Positions 35,213-44,072 are shown, counted from the stretch's first letter. The stretch: 64,000 nt of DNA from Nocardioides sp. Root682 (GCF_001427795.1 NZ_LMHJ01000001.1:1947664-2011663); one strand, 5' to 3'. Made by a program: numbers and translations. The notes: generated from the letters alone by a model not told the origin.

Positions 35213-35630
35213 TCACGAACGCGGCCTGCTCGACACCAACGTCCTGATCCTGCGGTCGCGGATCGAGCCGGCTCAGCTCCCCCGCGAGATGGCGATCTGC
35301 GCGATCACCCTGGCCGAGCTGTCAGCCGGGGTCCACCTCGTCTCTGGCGACGACGCCGACGCTCGATCCGAGCGCGCCCGCCGCCTCACCGTGCTGCAAC
35401 AGGTCGAGCACGAGTTCGACTCGTTGCCCTTCGACGACGCAGCCGCCCGCGCATTCGGTCGCATCAGTGCGGCTGTCCTCGATGCTGGCCGAACCCCACG
35501 ACGGCGGGTCGCCCACCTGATGATTGCCGCGGTTGCGGCGACGCATCGACTACCGCTCTTCACCACCAACCCGGATGACTTCACCGGGCTCGCCGGGATC
35601 GTGGACGTCGTCGCGATCGACCATCCCTGA
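35202..35630 (+). CDS. vapC: PIN-domain toxin (VapC family) with altered active site
   Basis: The 142-residue protein has PIN motifs LLDTNVLI (first Asp), LAELSAGV (Glu), and TTNPDDF (last acidic block). The third acidic position, normally Asp in D-L-M/L-I-A-A, is His105 (codon CAC; GAC would restore Asp). VapC toxins are Mg-dependent ribonucleases acting on tRNA or rRNA, so this change may weaken or abolish activity. It converges with the bkd operon, 16 bases away. Confidence 0.87.
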   Translation: MPADHERGLLDTNVLILRSRIEPAQLPREMAICAITLAELSAGVHLVSGDDADARSERARRLTVLQQVEHEFDSLPFDDAAARAFGRISAAVLDAGRTPRRRVAHLMIAAVAATHRLPLFTTNPDDFTGLAGIVDVVAIDHP

Positions 35631-35646
35631 TCCTGCGCGGCGTCGA

Positions 35647-37017
35647 TCAGAACAGCAGCGCCGTCGCGGGATCGCTGACGATGCCGGCGACGTCGGCAAG
35701 GAACTGCGAGCCGGTGGCGCCGTCGACATGACGGTGGTCGAAGGACAGCGCGAGGGTCATCACCTGGCGCGGAACGACCTGGTCGCCCACGACCCAGGGC
35801 TGCGGCTTGATCGCGCCGAGGCAGAGGATCGCGGACTCGCCCGGGTTGATGATCGGCGTACCGCCGTCGATCCCGAACACCCCGACGTTGGTGATGCTGA
35901 AGGTCCCGCCGGCCATCTCGGCCGGCTGGGTGCGGCCCTCACGCGCGGTGGCGGTCAGCGCCTCGAGCTCCCGCGCGAGGTCGACCAGCGACAGCGCGTG
36001 GGCGTCCTTGACGTTCGGGACGACCAGCCCGCGGGGAGTCGCGGCGGCGATGCCGAGGTTGACGTAGTGCTTGATCACCACCTCCTGGGCCGCTTCGTCC
36101 CACGTGGAGTTCACCAACGGCGTACGACGAAGGGCGAGCACGCACGCCCGCGCCACCACGAGCAGCGGACTGACCTTGATGCCCTGGAACTCGCGCCGGT
36201 CCTTCAACCGGGCCACGAGCTCCACCGTCGCGGTAGCGTCGATGGTGATCCACTCGGTGACGTGGGGCGCGGTGTATGCCGACGCAACCATGGCGTTCGC
36301 CATCTGCTTGCGGACACCCTTGATCGGCTCGCGCGTCTCGCGCTCGCCGGAGGTTTCGAGGCTCGTCGCTTGCGCTCCTCGCACCTCAACCATCGGGCCA
36401 CCCGCCGCGGCGAGCACGTCGTCCTTGCTGACCGTGCCCTTCGGCCCGGTGGGGACCAGCGCGGTCAGGTCGATGCCGAGGTCGCGGGCCAGGCGCCGGA
36501 CGAGGGGCTTGGCGAGGGCGCGGGCTGCGCCGGGAGCGGCGGGGGGAGCTGGTGCCGCGGAGGTTTCGAGGCTCGCTGGCGCTCGCACCTCAACCACCGG
36601 CTCTGCGTCACCCTTCCGCGTGCGGCGCTTGAGCGCGCGCTGCCTGGGGCCGTAGCCCACCAGGGTCGCGTTGCCCGTGGGCGGGATGTTCGTGTCGATG
36701 ACCTCGGTCCCGCGGGCGTCAGCAACGGCCGGCTCCGGGGTGGCCGGCTGCACCGGACCCGGCGCCACCGCGCCCTTCTCGCCGATCCGGATGATCGGCG
36801 TACCGACCTCGACGGTCTGCCCTTCGGCCACCAGCAGGGCCAGTACCTCGCCGGCGTACGGCGAAGGCAGCTCGACGATCGACTTGGCCGTCTCGATCTC
36901 GACGATCACGTCGTTGATGGCGACCGTGTCGCCCTCCTTGACCCGCCACGCCACGATGTCGGCCTCGGTGAGGCCCTCGCCGACATCAGGGAGCTTGAAC
37001 TCATTCACACCAGTCAT
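35647..37017 (-). CDS. bkdC: Dihydrolipoamide acyltransferase E2 of the branched-chain 2-oxoacid dehydrogenase
   Basis: The 456-residue protein has a lipoyl domain (residues 1-78, ETAKS lysine), a peripheral-subunit-binding domain (about 160-200, VRRLARDLGIDL) and a CoA-acyltransferase domain with FDHRHVDGATG. It transfers acyl groups from E1 to CoA. The two linkers contain copies of a dispersed repeat read in frame: residues 140-153 and 208-223. The second copy gives EVRGAQATSLETS and the first EVRAPASLETS. It is the last gene of the three-gene operon, 12 bases after E1 beta. Confidence 0.9.
   Translation of the reverse strand: MTGVNEFKLPDVGEGLTEADIVAWRVKEGDTVAINDVIVEIETAKSIVELPSPYAGEVLALLVAEGQTVEVGTPIIRIGEKGAVAPGPVQPATPEPAVADARGTEVIDTNIPPTGNATLVGYGPRQRALKRRTRKGDAEPVVEVRAPASLETSAAPAPPAAPGAARALAKPLVRRLARDLGIDLTALVPTGPKGTVSKDDVLAAAGGPMVEVRGAQATSLETSGERETREPIKGVRKQMANAMVASAYTAPHVTEWITIDATATVELVARLKDRREFQGIKVSPLLVVARACVLALRRTPLVNSTWDEAAQEVVIKHYVNLGIAAATPRGLVVPNVKDAHALSLVDLARELEALTATAREGRTQPAEMAGGTFSITNVGVFGIDGGTPIINPGESAILCLGAIKPQPWVVGDQVVPRQVMTLALSFDHRHVDGATGSQFLADVAGIVSDPATALLF
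36351..36396 (-). repeat. Dispersed repeat inside bkdC (second linker)
   Basis: A subtype A copy in the same coding orientation as the one at 4631 (read on the minus strand). It ends with AGCCTCGAAACC and starts with GTTGAGGTGCGAG, and has a slightly longer core. It encodes part of the linker between the E3-binding and catalytic domains. Confidence 0.7.
36561..36598 (-). repeat. Dispersed repeat inside bkdC (first linker)
   Basis: Read on the minus strand this copy differs from the intergenic copy at 4631 mainly by one extra base in the core. It encodes VVEVRAPASLET in the linker between the lipoyl and E3-binding domains. Confidence 0.75.
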
Positions 37018-37029
37018 CGCGGAATCTCC

Positions 37030-38007
37030 TCAGAACCCGAAGGTCCGGTCGACGGCATCGAGCACGCGGTCCAGGTCGGGGAGGTAGGACTCCTCGATGC
37101 GGGCCGGCGGATAGGGAGTGTCGTAGCCACCGACGCGCAGCACGGGCGACTCGAGGGAGTGGAAGCACTCCTCGGTCACGCGGGCGGCGATCTCCGCACC
37201 CATGCCGAGGGTCATGTGGGCCTCGTGGACGACGACCAGCCGGCCCGTGCGTCGTACGGACTCCAGGACGGGAACCAGGTCGAGCGGGGACAGCGTGCGC
37301 AGGTCGATCACCTCGATCGACCTGCCCTCCTCGGCGGCGACCGTCGCGGCGTCCAGGCAGGTCGACACGGTCGGACCGTAGGCAACGAGGGTGGCGTCGG
37401 TGCCCGGGCGGACCACCCGCGACTGCCACAGCGGCGCCGGCACGGCGGTCTCGTCGACCTCACCCTTCACGGAGTAGTAGAGCCGCTTCGGCTCGAGGAA
37501 GATCACCGGGTCGTCGGACCGGATGGCCTGCTGGATCATGCCGTAGGCATCGGCGGGGTTGGAGCACGCGACCACCTTGAGGCCGGGCGTGTGCACGAAC
37601 TGCGCCTCGGGCGACTCGCTGTGGTGCTCGACGGCACCGATGCCGCCGCCGAACGGGATCCGGATCACCATCGGCATCTTGATCCGACCGCCGCTGCGGT
37701 AGTGCAGCTTCGCGACCTGGCACACGATCTGGTCGTAGGCGGGGTAGACGAAGCCGTCGAACTGGATCTCCACGACCGGGCGGTAGCCACGCATGGCGAG
37801 CCCGACCGCCGTACCGACGATGCCGGACTCGGCCAGCGGGGTGTCGATGACGCGATCGTCCCCGAAGTCCTTCTGCAGGCCGTCGGTGATCCGGAAGACG
37901 CCGCCGAGGGTGCCGACGTCCTCACCCATGACGAGGACCTTCTCGTCGTCCTCCATCGCGCGGCGAAGACCGTTGTTGAGCGCCTTGGCGAGGGTCATGG
38001 TGGTCAT
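37030..38007 (-). CDS. bkdB: 2-oxoacid dehydrogenase E1 beta subunit
   Basis: The 325-residue protein begins MTTMTLAKALNNGLRRAM and carries the transketolase-like beta signature (GEDVGTLGGVFRITDGL, DTPLAESGIVGTAVGLAM, FVYPAYDQI). With E1 alpha it forms the ThDP-dependent decarboxylase. Its ATG overlaps the E1 alpha stop by four bases (ATGA), so translation is coupled and stoichiometric. Confidence 0.93.
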   Translation of the reverse strand: MTTMTLAKALNNGLRRAMEDDEKVLVMGEDVGTLGGVFRITDGLQKDFGDDRVIDTPLAESGIVGTAVGLAMRGYRPVVEIQFDGFVYPAYDQIVCQVAKLHYRSGGRIKMPMVIRIPFGGGIGAVEHHSESPEAQFVHTPGLKVVACSNPADAYGMIQQAIRSDDPVIFLEPKRLYYSVKGEVDETAVPAPLWQSRVVRPGTDATLVAYGPTVSTCLDAATVAAEEGRSIEVIDLRTLSPLDLVPVLESVRRTGRLVVVHEAHMTLGMGAEIAARVTEECFHSLESPVLRVGGYDTPYPPARIEESYLPDLDRVLDAVDRTFGF

Positions 38008-39161
38008 ACCGGCACCTCCTCGCCGTCGAAGGACGCGACGTGGGCGTCGAAGGTGGCCTGCTGGGCGGCGAGCTCCGCGGTCTGCTCGGAGTGGACGAGC
38101 GTGAAGATGTCGCGCGGGTCCGGGTCGGGCAGTGCGTGGCACTCGCGCCGCATCCGCTCGCCGAGCGCGTCGGCCTCGGCAGCGACCTCGGCGACGAAGT
38201 TGTCGTCGGCCATGCCGTTGCGACGGAGGTAGACCTCCACGCGGGCGATCGGGTCCTTCAGCTTCCAGTTCTCGACGTCGTCGCTGAGGCGGTACCGGGT
38301 CGGGTCATCGGTCGTGGTGTGCGCACCCATCCGGTACGTGTAGGCCTCGACGAAGGTCGGGCCCTGGCCGTCGCGGGCGCGCTGCAGCGCCGTCTGCATG
38401 ACGGAGTACGTCGCGAGGACGTCGTTGCCGTCGACGCGGATGCCGGGGAAACCGAAGCCGTGGGCGCGGCGGTAGAGCGGGATCCGCGACTGGCGCTCGA
38501 AGGGCTCGGAGATCGCCCACTGGTTGTTCTGGCAGAAGAACACCACCGGTGCGTTGTACGACGCCGCGAACACGAACGCCTCGTTCACGTCTCCCTGCGA
38601 CGAGGCTCCGTCGCCGAAGTGCGCGACGACCGCGGTGTCCCGTTCGGGGTCACCCGTCCCGACCGCGCCGTCGCGCTGCACGCCCATGGCGTAGCCGGTC
38701 GCGTGCAGGGTCTGCGCGCCGATGACGATCGTGTAGAGCCCGAAGTTGTGCTCGGCGGGATCCCACGACCCCTGGTCGACGCCCCGGAACAGCGACAGCA
38801 GCCGCACCGGGTCGACGCCGCGACACCAGGCGACGCCGTGCTCGCGGTAGGTCGGGAACACGAAGTCCTGCGGACGGAGTGCCCGGCCGGCGCCGATCTG
38901 CGCAGCCTCCTGGCCCAGCAGCTGCGCCCACAGGCCGAGCTCGCCGTGCCGCTGCAGCGCGGTGGCCTCGATGTCCACGCGCCGGACCAGCGTCATGTCG
39001 CGGTAGAAGCCGCGCAGCTGGTCGGGCGAGAAGTCGAGGTCGAACGCCGGGTGGTGGACCCGCTCCCCCTCCGGCGTGAGGAGCTGCACCAGCTCGGGGT
39101 CATCGGCCGTCTGTTCGGGGGCCGGTCCGAAGACGGGGTCAGCCAGCGCGGGTTCGATCAT
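38004..39161 (-). CDS. bkdA: 2-oxoacid dehydrogenase E1 alpha subunit
   Basis: The start MIEPALADPV is preferred because TAGGAG lies about 10 bases upstream; 385 residues. The ThDP motif GDGASSQGDVNEAF ending in CQNNQWAIS is intact, and ATALQRHGELGLWAQLLGQE is typical of the branched-chain (BkdA) branch. It decarboxylates branched 2-oxoacids from Val/Leu/Ile, making acyl-CoA for branched fatty acids or catabolism. It is the first gene of the operon. Confidence 0.9.
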   Translation of the reverse strand: MIEPALADPVFGPAPEQTADDPELVQLLTPEGERVHHPAFDLDFSPDQLRGFYRDMTLVRRVDIEATALQRHGELGLWAQLLGQEAAQIGAGRALRPQDFVFPTYREHGVAWCRGVDPVRLLSLFRGVDQGSWDPAEHNFGLYTIVIGAQTLHATGYAMGVQRDGAVGTGDPERDTAVVAHFGDGASSQGDVNEAFVFAASYNAPVVFFCQNNQWAISEPFERQSRIPLYRRAHGFGFPGIRVDGNDVLATYSVMQTALQRARDGQGPTFVEAYTYRMGAHTTTDDPTRYRLSDDVENWKLKDPIARVEVYLRRNGMADDNFVAEVAAEADALGERMRRECHALPDPDPRDIFTLVHSEQTAELAAQQATFDAHVASFDGEEVPV

Positions 39162-39227
39162 CGGGGTCCCACTCCTAACGTCCGTTGCCTCCGGGGTCTC
39201 CGGCGGCACTGGTCCGGTCAGTCAGTG

Positions 39228-39270
39228 GGTTCGAACCTGTCACAGGGATGGCGTGACTGTGACCCGAACC
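39228..39270. promoter_or_regulatory. Nested inverted repeat upstream of the bkd operon
   Basis: GTCACAG (39239-39245) pairs with CTGTGAC (39257-39263), and outside these GGTTCG (39228-39233) pairs with CGAACC (39265-39270). It lies 67-109 bases before the E1 alpha start, in the only noncoding stretch upstream of the operon. It is a plausible operator; the regulator is unknown. Confidence 0.4.
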
Positions 39271-39331
39271 ACACTGCCCGCCACGATACCCGCCCCGCGC
39301 ATGCGGAGCGGGACCTGCGGGTCCTGCCCGG

Positions 39332-40189
39332 TTACTTCTCGACGTACGTGTAGCCGCTGACCAGCCAGGACCCCGACGTGCCGTCGAGGATCCAGGTGGA
39401 GTCGAGGGTCTTGCCGGTGTTCGGCGCGTAGACGTCACCGGTCACCGTGGAGACCGAGCCGAAGGTCGTCGGGTCGTCGAAGGTGTACTCCGCGTTCGAC
39501 ATCTCGAGGTCCCCCGAGCTGGCTTCGCAGCCGGCCTGGTCGGTGAACTCGCTGGAGAAGTACGTCGGCGTGGTCAGCCCCTCGACGGCGAGGCAGTCAC
39601 CCTCGAGCAGCGAGTCCAGGAAGGCGCGCGCGATGATCGTGGGGTCCTCGTCCGGCGAGTCGCCGAAGCCCGACGTCTCGCTGGTCTCCTCGGTCGGGGT
39701 GGACTCCGACTCGGACTCGGACGACTCGTCCGAGGGCGAGGTGGACTCCGAGGAGTCCCTGTCCCGCGCCGAGTCGTTGTCGTCGCCGTCGTCATCGCCG
39801 CCGAGAACCAGGATCAGCACCACGGCACCGGCGACCACGAGCGCCAGCACGCCCGCGATGATGCCGATGATCAGGCCCTTCTTGCCGCCGCCGCTCGGCG
39901 GCGGGGCGCCGTACCCACCGGGCGCACCGGGGAATCCGGGGCCACCGGGGAATCCCCCACCGGGCGCACCCTGCTGGGGCGGATAACCGCCCTGCTGGGG
40001 GTAGCCCTGCTGCGGCGGGTAACCGCCCTGCTGGGGCGGGTAACCGCCCTGCTGCGGGTAACCGGGCTGCGGCGGGCCGCCCGGCGCACCGTACGGCGGC
40101 GGGGGCGGCTGCGGACCGCCGCTCTGCGGTGCCATCTGGGTCGGCGGCTGCTCGCCAGGTTGCCCGGGGCCAGGGAACTGGTTGCTCAC
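39332..40189 (-). CDS. Pro/Gln/Gly-rich single-span surface protein
   Basis: The 285-residue protein starts with about 105 disordered residues rich in repeated GGYPPQQ units. One span follows (GLIIGIIAGVLALVVAGAVVLILVL), then a Ser/Glu/Asp-rich linker and a C-terminal domain with two cysteines (EGDCLAVEG, DQAGCEAS) and a closing WLVSGYTY. The C-terminal domain resembles NTF2-like/DUF4878 folds, as in the genes at 41112, 42244 and 55604. Function unknown. Confidence 0.65.
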   Translation of the reverse strand: MSNQFPGPGQPGEQPPTQMAPQSGGPQPPPPPYGAPGGPPQPGYPQQGGYPPQQGGYPPQQGYPQQGGYPPQQGAPGGGFPGGPGFPGAPGGYGAPPPSGGGKKGLIIGIIAGVLALVVAGAVVLILVLGGDDDGDDNDSARDRDSSESTSPSDESSESESESTPTEETSETSGFGDSPDEDPTIIARAFLDSLLEGDCLAVEGLTTPTYFSSEFTDQAGCEASSGDLEMSNAEYTFDDPTTFGSVSTVTGDVYAPNTGKTLDSTWILDGTSGSWLVSGYTYVEK

Positions 40190-40213
40190 GCGTTGAGCGT
40201 AGTGCTTGAACGA

Positions 40214-41101
40214 CTAGACCGGGTCGACTTCTTGTGGATCCCATGAGGGCGAATCGTGCCGTCGTCGGGGCAGCAGGGAGAGCCCGATCAGGACCAGGCC
40301 CAGCGGCAGGCCCAGCAAGAACCCCTTCGCGTACGGCGACAGGGAGCCCGTCATGGTGTCGACCATGATCCGGGCCATCTCCTGTTGCCCCGAGTCGGTC
40401 CGGTCGGCGATGAACTCCCCGATCGGATCGGTCGCCAGTCGCACCAACGCAGCGGCCGCGGCGACACCGAGCAGGGCCAGCCCCGCGATCCGCACGCGCC
40501 CGCGCCACCCTGCCGCCACCAGGATCGCAAGACCGACGAGCCCGGCCCAGACGAACGGCAGCCAGCCGGCCACCCGGTCGGCGCTGCGGTACGCCGGACC
40601 CGCCTCGACCACGCGGGAACGCGGCGCGACCGCCACTTCCAGCGGGATCACGGGAAGCGCGGCGACCGGGATGCCCCGGTCCTCGAGCATCAGCAGCACC
40701 TGCGCCATCAGCGGCGCCGCGTCGACGGTGAGGTTGCCGTCCGGCGAGGCGTCCGGGTCCTCGAGCAACGTCATCACGTCGCGGTGCAGGTCGTCGTTGG
40801 CCTTGCGCCAGAACTCCGGGAAGTCCGGGCTCTCGACGACCTCGGTCGACGCCGTACGCGCCCACTGCGTCACCGCGTCCGGAAGCCCCACCGGCACGTG
40901 CTTCTGGAGCGCCGCGACGGCACCGGCAGCAGCAGCATCGGCCATCACGCGCCGCACGTCGGGGTCGTTCGCGAGCGGCGCCACCGTGGCGACGTACTCC
41001 TGCTGGTCCTCGACCTTCGCGTTCAGCCACGCGGTGGCGATCACGAACGGCGCCACCACGGTGGCAACGAGGACCAGCAGTACTGCGGAAGTGAATCTCA
41101 C
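40214..41101 (-). CDS. Membrane protein with extracytoplasmic loop
   Basis: The 295-residue protein has an N-terminal span (AVLLVLVATVVAPFVIATAWL) and a predicted outside segment of about 140 residues. Three more spans follow (LPFVWAGLVGLAILVAAGW, IAGLALLGVAAAAALV, GFLLGLPLGLVLIGLSLL). No family motif is recognised. It is in line with the Pro-rich surface protein genes on both sides. Confidence 0.65.
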   Translation of the reverse strand: MRFTSAVLLVLVATVVAPFVIATAWLNAKVEDQQEYVATVAPLANDPDVRRVMADAAAAGAVAALQKHVPVGLPDAVTQWARTASTEVVESPDFPEFWRKANDDLHRDVMTLLEDPDASPDGNLTVDAAPLMAQVLLMLEDRGIPVAALPVIPLEVAVAPRSRVVEAGPAYRSADRVAGWLPFVWAGLVGLAILVAAGWRGRVRIAGLALLGVAAAAALVRLATDPIGEFIADRTDSGQQEMARIMVDTMTGSLSPYAKGFLLGLPLGLVLIGLSLLPRRRHDSPSWDPQEVDPV

Positions 41102-41111
41102 GCGGGCGAGA

Positions 41112-42122
41112 TCACTCGTCGCCGTTGGGGAAGTAGGACCCGTCGACCTTCCAGTCGCCGTCCTCCTTGACGAGCTTCAACGTGGAGTCATAGGTGTTGT
41201 CCGCCTCGTCGTCGCCGCCACAGTCCTTGACGTCGTCCTCGTCACCGGTGAACTCCGACTTGATCGTGTAGTCGACGAGGGCCTCGTCGTCGCCCTTCTC
41301 GTTGACGTCCTTGATCTCCACGTCGTAGGCGATGTCGCCACGCACGTCGTCGAAGGTCACGTCGCAGTCGTCGTCGCTGGAGAGGTTCTCGTCGAGGTTG
41401 TCGTCGAAGTCGTCCTGCGACTTCTCGGCATACTCGCCACAGTCGTCCGAGTCGCTGCCGTCGAGCAGGTCGTCCTGGCTGTCCTCGGTGAGCAGTTCGC
41501 ACTGCGCCTCGAAGTTGGGGTCGGCGAAGTTCTGCGCCTCGAGGTACTCCTTCGCGACGCCGTCGGGGCCGCCGCCGCCGAGGACCTTGATCAGGACCAC
41601 GACGAGGATGATCGCGAACAGCAGCGCAGCAACGGCGCCGCCGATGATCGCGAACAGCTTGCCCTTGCCCTTGCCGCCCGAGCCGCCCGAGCCGCCGTAG
41701 CTGGGCTGGCCGAACTGCTGGCCGTAGCCCTGCTGGCCGGCGGGGGCGCCGTACACCTGCTGGCCGGCGGGCTGGCCGTACACCTGCTGGCCGGCGGGCT
41801 GGCCGTAGCCCTGCTGGCCGGCGGGAGCGCCGTACTGCTGCGGCTGACCGCCCTGGGCGGGCTGGCCGCCCGGCTGGCCGCCCTGCTGGCCGTAGCCCTG
41901 CTGCGCACCGCCCTGGTTGAAGTCGGCGGCGCGGTTGGGCGCGACGACGGTGGCCTGGTCACCCGGGAGGTTCGGCGCCTGCGGGGTCTGCGGCGCCTCG
42001 GGGGCGGCACCCTGCGCGGGCTGCGTGTGCTCGGTCCACTGCGTGCCGTCCCACCAACGCTGGCCGCCCTGGCCGTCGGGGTACCACCCGGGAGGGGTCG
42101 TGGGCTGGTTGGGGTCAGACAT
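41112..42122 (-). CDS. DUF2510-containing single-span surface protein
   Basis: The 336-residue protein opens with a DUF2510 domain (PPGWYPDGQGGQRWWDGTQW). About 100 Gln/Gly/Tyr/Ala-rich residues follow with repeated AGQQGYGQP/AGQQVYG units, then one span (LFAIIGGAVAALLFAIILVVVLI). The strongly acidic outer domain has five cysteines and ends DGDWKVDGSYF. The C-terminal pattern (YLEAQN, then LKLVKEDGDWKV) is NTF2-like and related to the other surface proteins here. Function unknown. Confidence 0.7.
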   Translation of the reverse strand: MSDPNQPTTPPGWYPDGQGGQRWWDGTQWTEHTQPAQGAAPEAPQTPQAPNLPGDQATVVAPNRAADFNQGGAQQGYGQQGGQPGGQPAQGGQPQQYGAPAGQQGYGQPAGQQVYGQPAGQQVYGAPAGQQGYGQQFGQPSYGGSGGSGGKGKGKLFAIIGGAVAALLFAIILVVVLIKVLGGGGPDGVAKEYLEAQNFADPNFEAQCELLTEDSQDDLLDGSDSDDCGEYAEKSQDDFDDNLDENLSSDDDCDVTFDDVRGDIAYDVEIKDVNEKGDDEALVDYTIKSEFTGDEDDVKDCGGDDEADNTYDSTLKLVKEDGDWKVDGSYFPNGDE

Positions 42123-42243
42123 CGGCTTCTCCTCGCAAACAAGCGGTTCTTCCGCTCGAACTCGCCCGCATCATGCCACGGTGCAGGGGTTCTCAAGCCT
42201 GCGCGTGACGACCAACTCGTCGGGCGCACCGGGTTTCGCCCGA

Positions 42244-42711
42244 CTATCCGACAGCGACACCCGCGACGCGCCAGTTCCCGTCGACCTCCACGAGCTCGAT
42301 CGTGCCGCGCTCCAGGCCCGTGTCCTCACTGTCCGCACCCTCGTACTCGACGAGGTACGACACCCGCGCCCGACCGTCGCCCTCGCTCAGCTCGACGACC
42401 GTGATCGTGAACTTGTCGGCGTCGACCGTGACGACGCCGTCCCCCGCGTCGGCGTCCTCGGCCTTCTCGGACGCCTGGCGGTACTGCTCGCAGGTGCCGA
42501 ACGGGTACCCCTCGAAGATGACGGGCCGCCACTGCTCCGACGCCAGCTCGCACTGGGTCTCCCAGTCCCCCGACCACACGGCGTCGAGGTAGTCCTCGGC
42601 CACGTCCTCGGCACCCTCACCCCTCAGCAGCAGCACGCAGGACGCCGCCACGGCGAGCAGGAGTGCGGCCACGATCGCGACCACAGCGGTACGGCGACCC
42701 GGTCGCCTCAT
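42244..42711 (-). CDS. Membrane-anchored NTF2-like protein
   Basis: The 155-residue protein has a short N-terminal anchor (VVAIVAALLLAVAASCVLLL). A DUF4878-type domain follows: AEDYLDAVWSGDWETQCEL, a second Cys in FGTCEQYRQA, and IELVEVDGNWRVAGVAV. It lacks the long Pro-rich tail of its relatives. Its start overlaps the preceding peptidase gene's stop by four bases (ATGA), so the two are translated together. Confidence 0.7.
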   Translation of the reverse strand: MRRPGRRTAVVAIVAALLLAVAASCVLLLRGEGAEDVAEDYLDAVWSGDWETQCELASEQWRPVIFEGYPFGTCEQYRQASEKAEDADAGDGVVTVDADKFTITVVELSEGDGRARVSYLVEYEGADSEDTGLERGTIELVEVDGNWRVAGVAVG

Positions 42712-43685
42712 CGCGTGCCCGCCAGCCCCGCGACGAAGTCGAGCTTGTCGAGGACCGGCGCAGGAATGACGAACGGGTAGAGGTCGTCCTTGCCCATCGA
42801 CCGGTTGATCTGGTTGAGCGCCACGGAGAGCGGGATCCAGACCGTCCGGACGAGGTCACGGAAACGGTCGTCGCCCGCGCTGTCGACGGACACCAGGCCG
42901 TAGGCGGCCGCCGTGTCACAGGTGTCACTGATGTGCAGGTAGTGCGCGAAGGTCTCCGCGAAGTCCTCGAAGGGGTGCATCGTCGCGTAGGTCGTGATGT
43001 ACGACGTCGCCCAGTCGGGCGGCGGTCCCTCGGCGTAGTGGCGGTCGATCTCCGCCTGGTAGTCGAGGGTCTCGTCGCCGAAGAGCTCGCGGCAGCGGGC
43101 GAGCCGCTCCGGGCGGTCGGGCGTCACGAGCTGCGACTCGACGTAGTGGCCGACCTCGTGGCGCAGGTGGCCGAGCAGGGTGCGGTACGGCTCGTCGAGC
43201 TGTTGGCGGATCCGCTCGCGCCGGGCGTCGTCGGTCTCGGCGAGGTCGATCGTGATGACCCCGTTCTCGTGGCCGATGACGACGTCCTCACCGGCGACGT
43301 CACTGCTCGAGAGCATGTCGAAGACGAGTCCGTTGATGTCGAACCCGAGGACGTCGAGCTCGACGACGAGGTGCCGCTTGGCCGCCTCGGCCTCGGGGAA
43401 CTGCGCCGTACCCTCGAGGTCGGTCTCCGAGGGTCGGGTGCGGGTCAGGTCGCAGGCCGAGCACTGGCCGCCCTCCAGGGGGGCCAGCCAGGTGCAGCCG
43501 GACAGGTTCAGGTTGCGGCACACGTGCCACACGAGACCGGCCTCGTCGACGTACTCGCCAGCGTCATCGACGGGGACGATGTCGCGCTCGGCGCGCGAGA
43601 AGCCCAGCGCCGTACCGCACGAGACGCAGACGGAGTTCTCGAAGAACAACGGGCTCTGGCAGAGCCGGCAGGCGAACGAGCGCAC
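42708..43685 (-). CDS. Putative zinc-binding metallopeptidase
   Basis: The 325-residue protein has an N-terminal zinc ribbon (CRLCQSPLFFENSVCVSCGTAL) and a gluzincin-like motif LRHEVGHYVES, with a further acidic block in FEDFAETFAHYLH. This fits the putative zinc-binding peptidase (DUF2248-type) family of about 330-360 residues. No signal peptide is seen. The GTG start abuts the stop of the previous gene and its end overlaps the next; it is the centre of a three-gene coupled group. Confidence 0.85.
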   Translation of the reverse strand: MRSFACRLCQSPLFFENSVCVSCGTALGFSRAERDIVPVDDAGEYVDEAGLVWHVCRNLNLSGCTWLAPLEGGQCSACDLTRTRPSETDLEGTAQFPEAEAAKRHLVVELDVLGFDINGLVFDMLSSSDVAGEDVVIGHENGVITIDLAETDDARRERIRQQLDEPYRTLLGHLRHEVGHYVESQLVTPDRPERLARCRELFGDETLDYQAEIDRHYAEGPPPDWATSYITTYATMHPFEDFAETFAHYLHISDTCDTAAAYGLVSVDSAGDDRFRDLVRTVWIPLSVALNQINRSMGKDDLYPFVIPAPVLDKLDFVAGLAGTR

Positions 43686-44006
43686 TCAGTTGTTGAGCGT
43701 GATGAGCGCGACCAGCACGACGAACCCGATCAGGGCGAGCGCCGTGAGCAGCCCCATGATCAGTCCGATGCGGCGCGGCTTGCTCGCCGGCGCGAGGCCG
43801 CGGAGGCCACCGCCCTGTTGCGGTGCACCGCCGTACGCCGGCGGGCCGCCCTGGAACTGCGGTGGGCCGGCAGGCGCTCCACCACCGAGGTACGCCGGCG
43901 GCGGGGCCGCCTGGCCGGGCTGCCCGTAGGCGGGCGGTTGGGGCTGGCCGGGGTGGCCCTGCGGGGCTCCGTGCTGGGGCGGGACTCCGTACGGCGGCTG
44001 GCTCAT
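43686..44006 (-). CDS. Pro-rich tail-anchored protein
   Basis: The 106-residue protein has about 75 Pro/Gly/Gln/Ala-rich residues (PPAYGQPGQ, GGPPAYGGAPQQ) and a single C-terminal span (IGLIMGLLTALALIGFVVLVALI) with almost nothing outside. It is the first gene of the coupled group with the peptidase. Such tails often bind cytosolic partners; no partner is known. Confidence 0.65.
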   Translation of the reverse strand: MSQPPYGVPPQHGAPQGHPGQPQPPAYGQPGQAAPPPAYLGGGAPAGPPQFQGGPPAYGGAPQQGGGLRGLAPASKPRRIGLIMGLLTALALIGFVVLVALITLNN

Positions 44007-44072
44007 GCCCCCAGCCTAGGAGGGACCGGGCCTGCGCTCCACCCGTTGCGCGCGAAATCGGGTGACCTCGCC

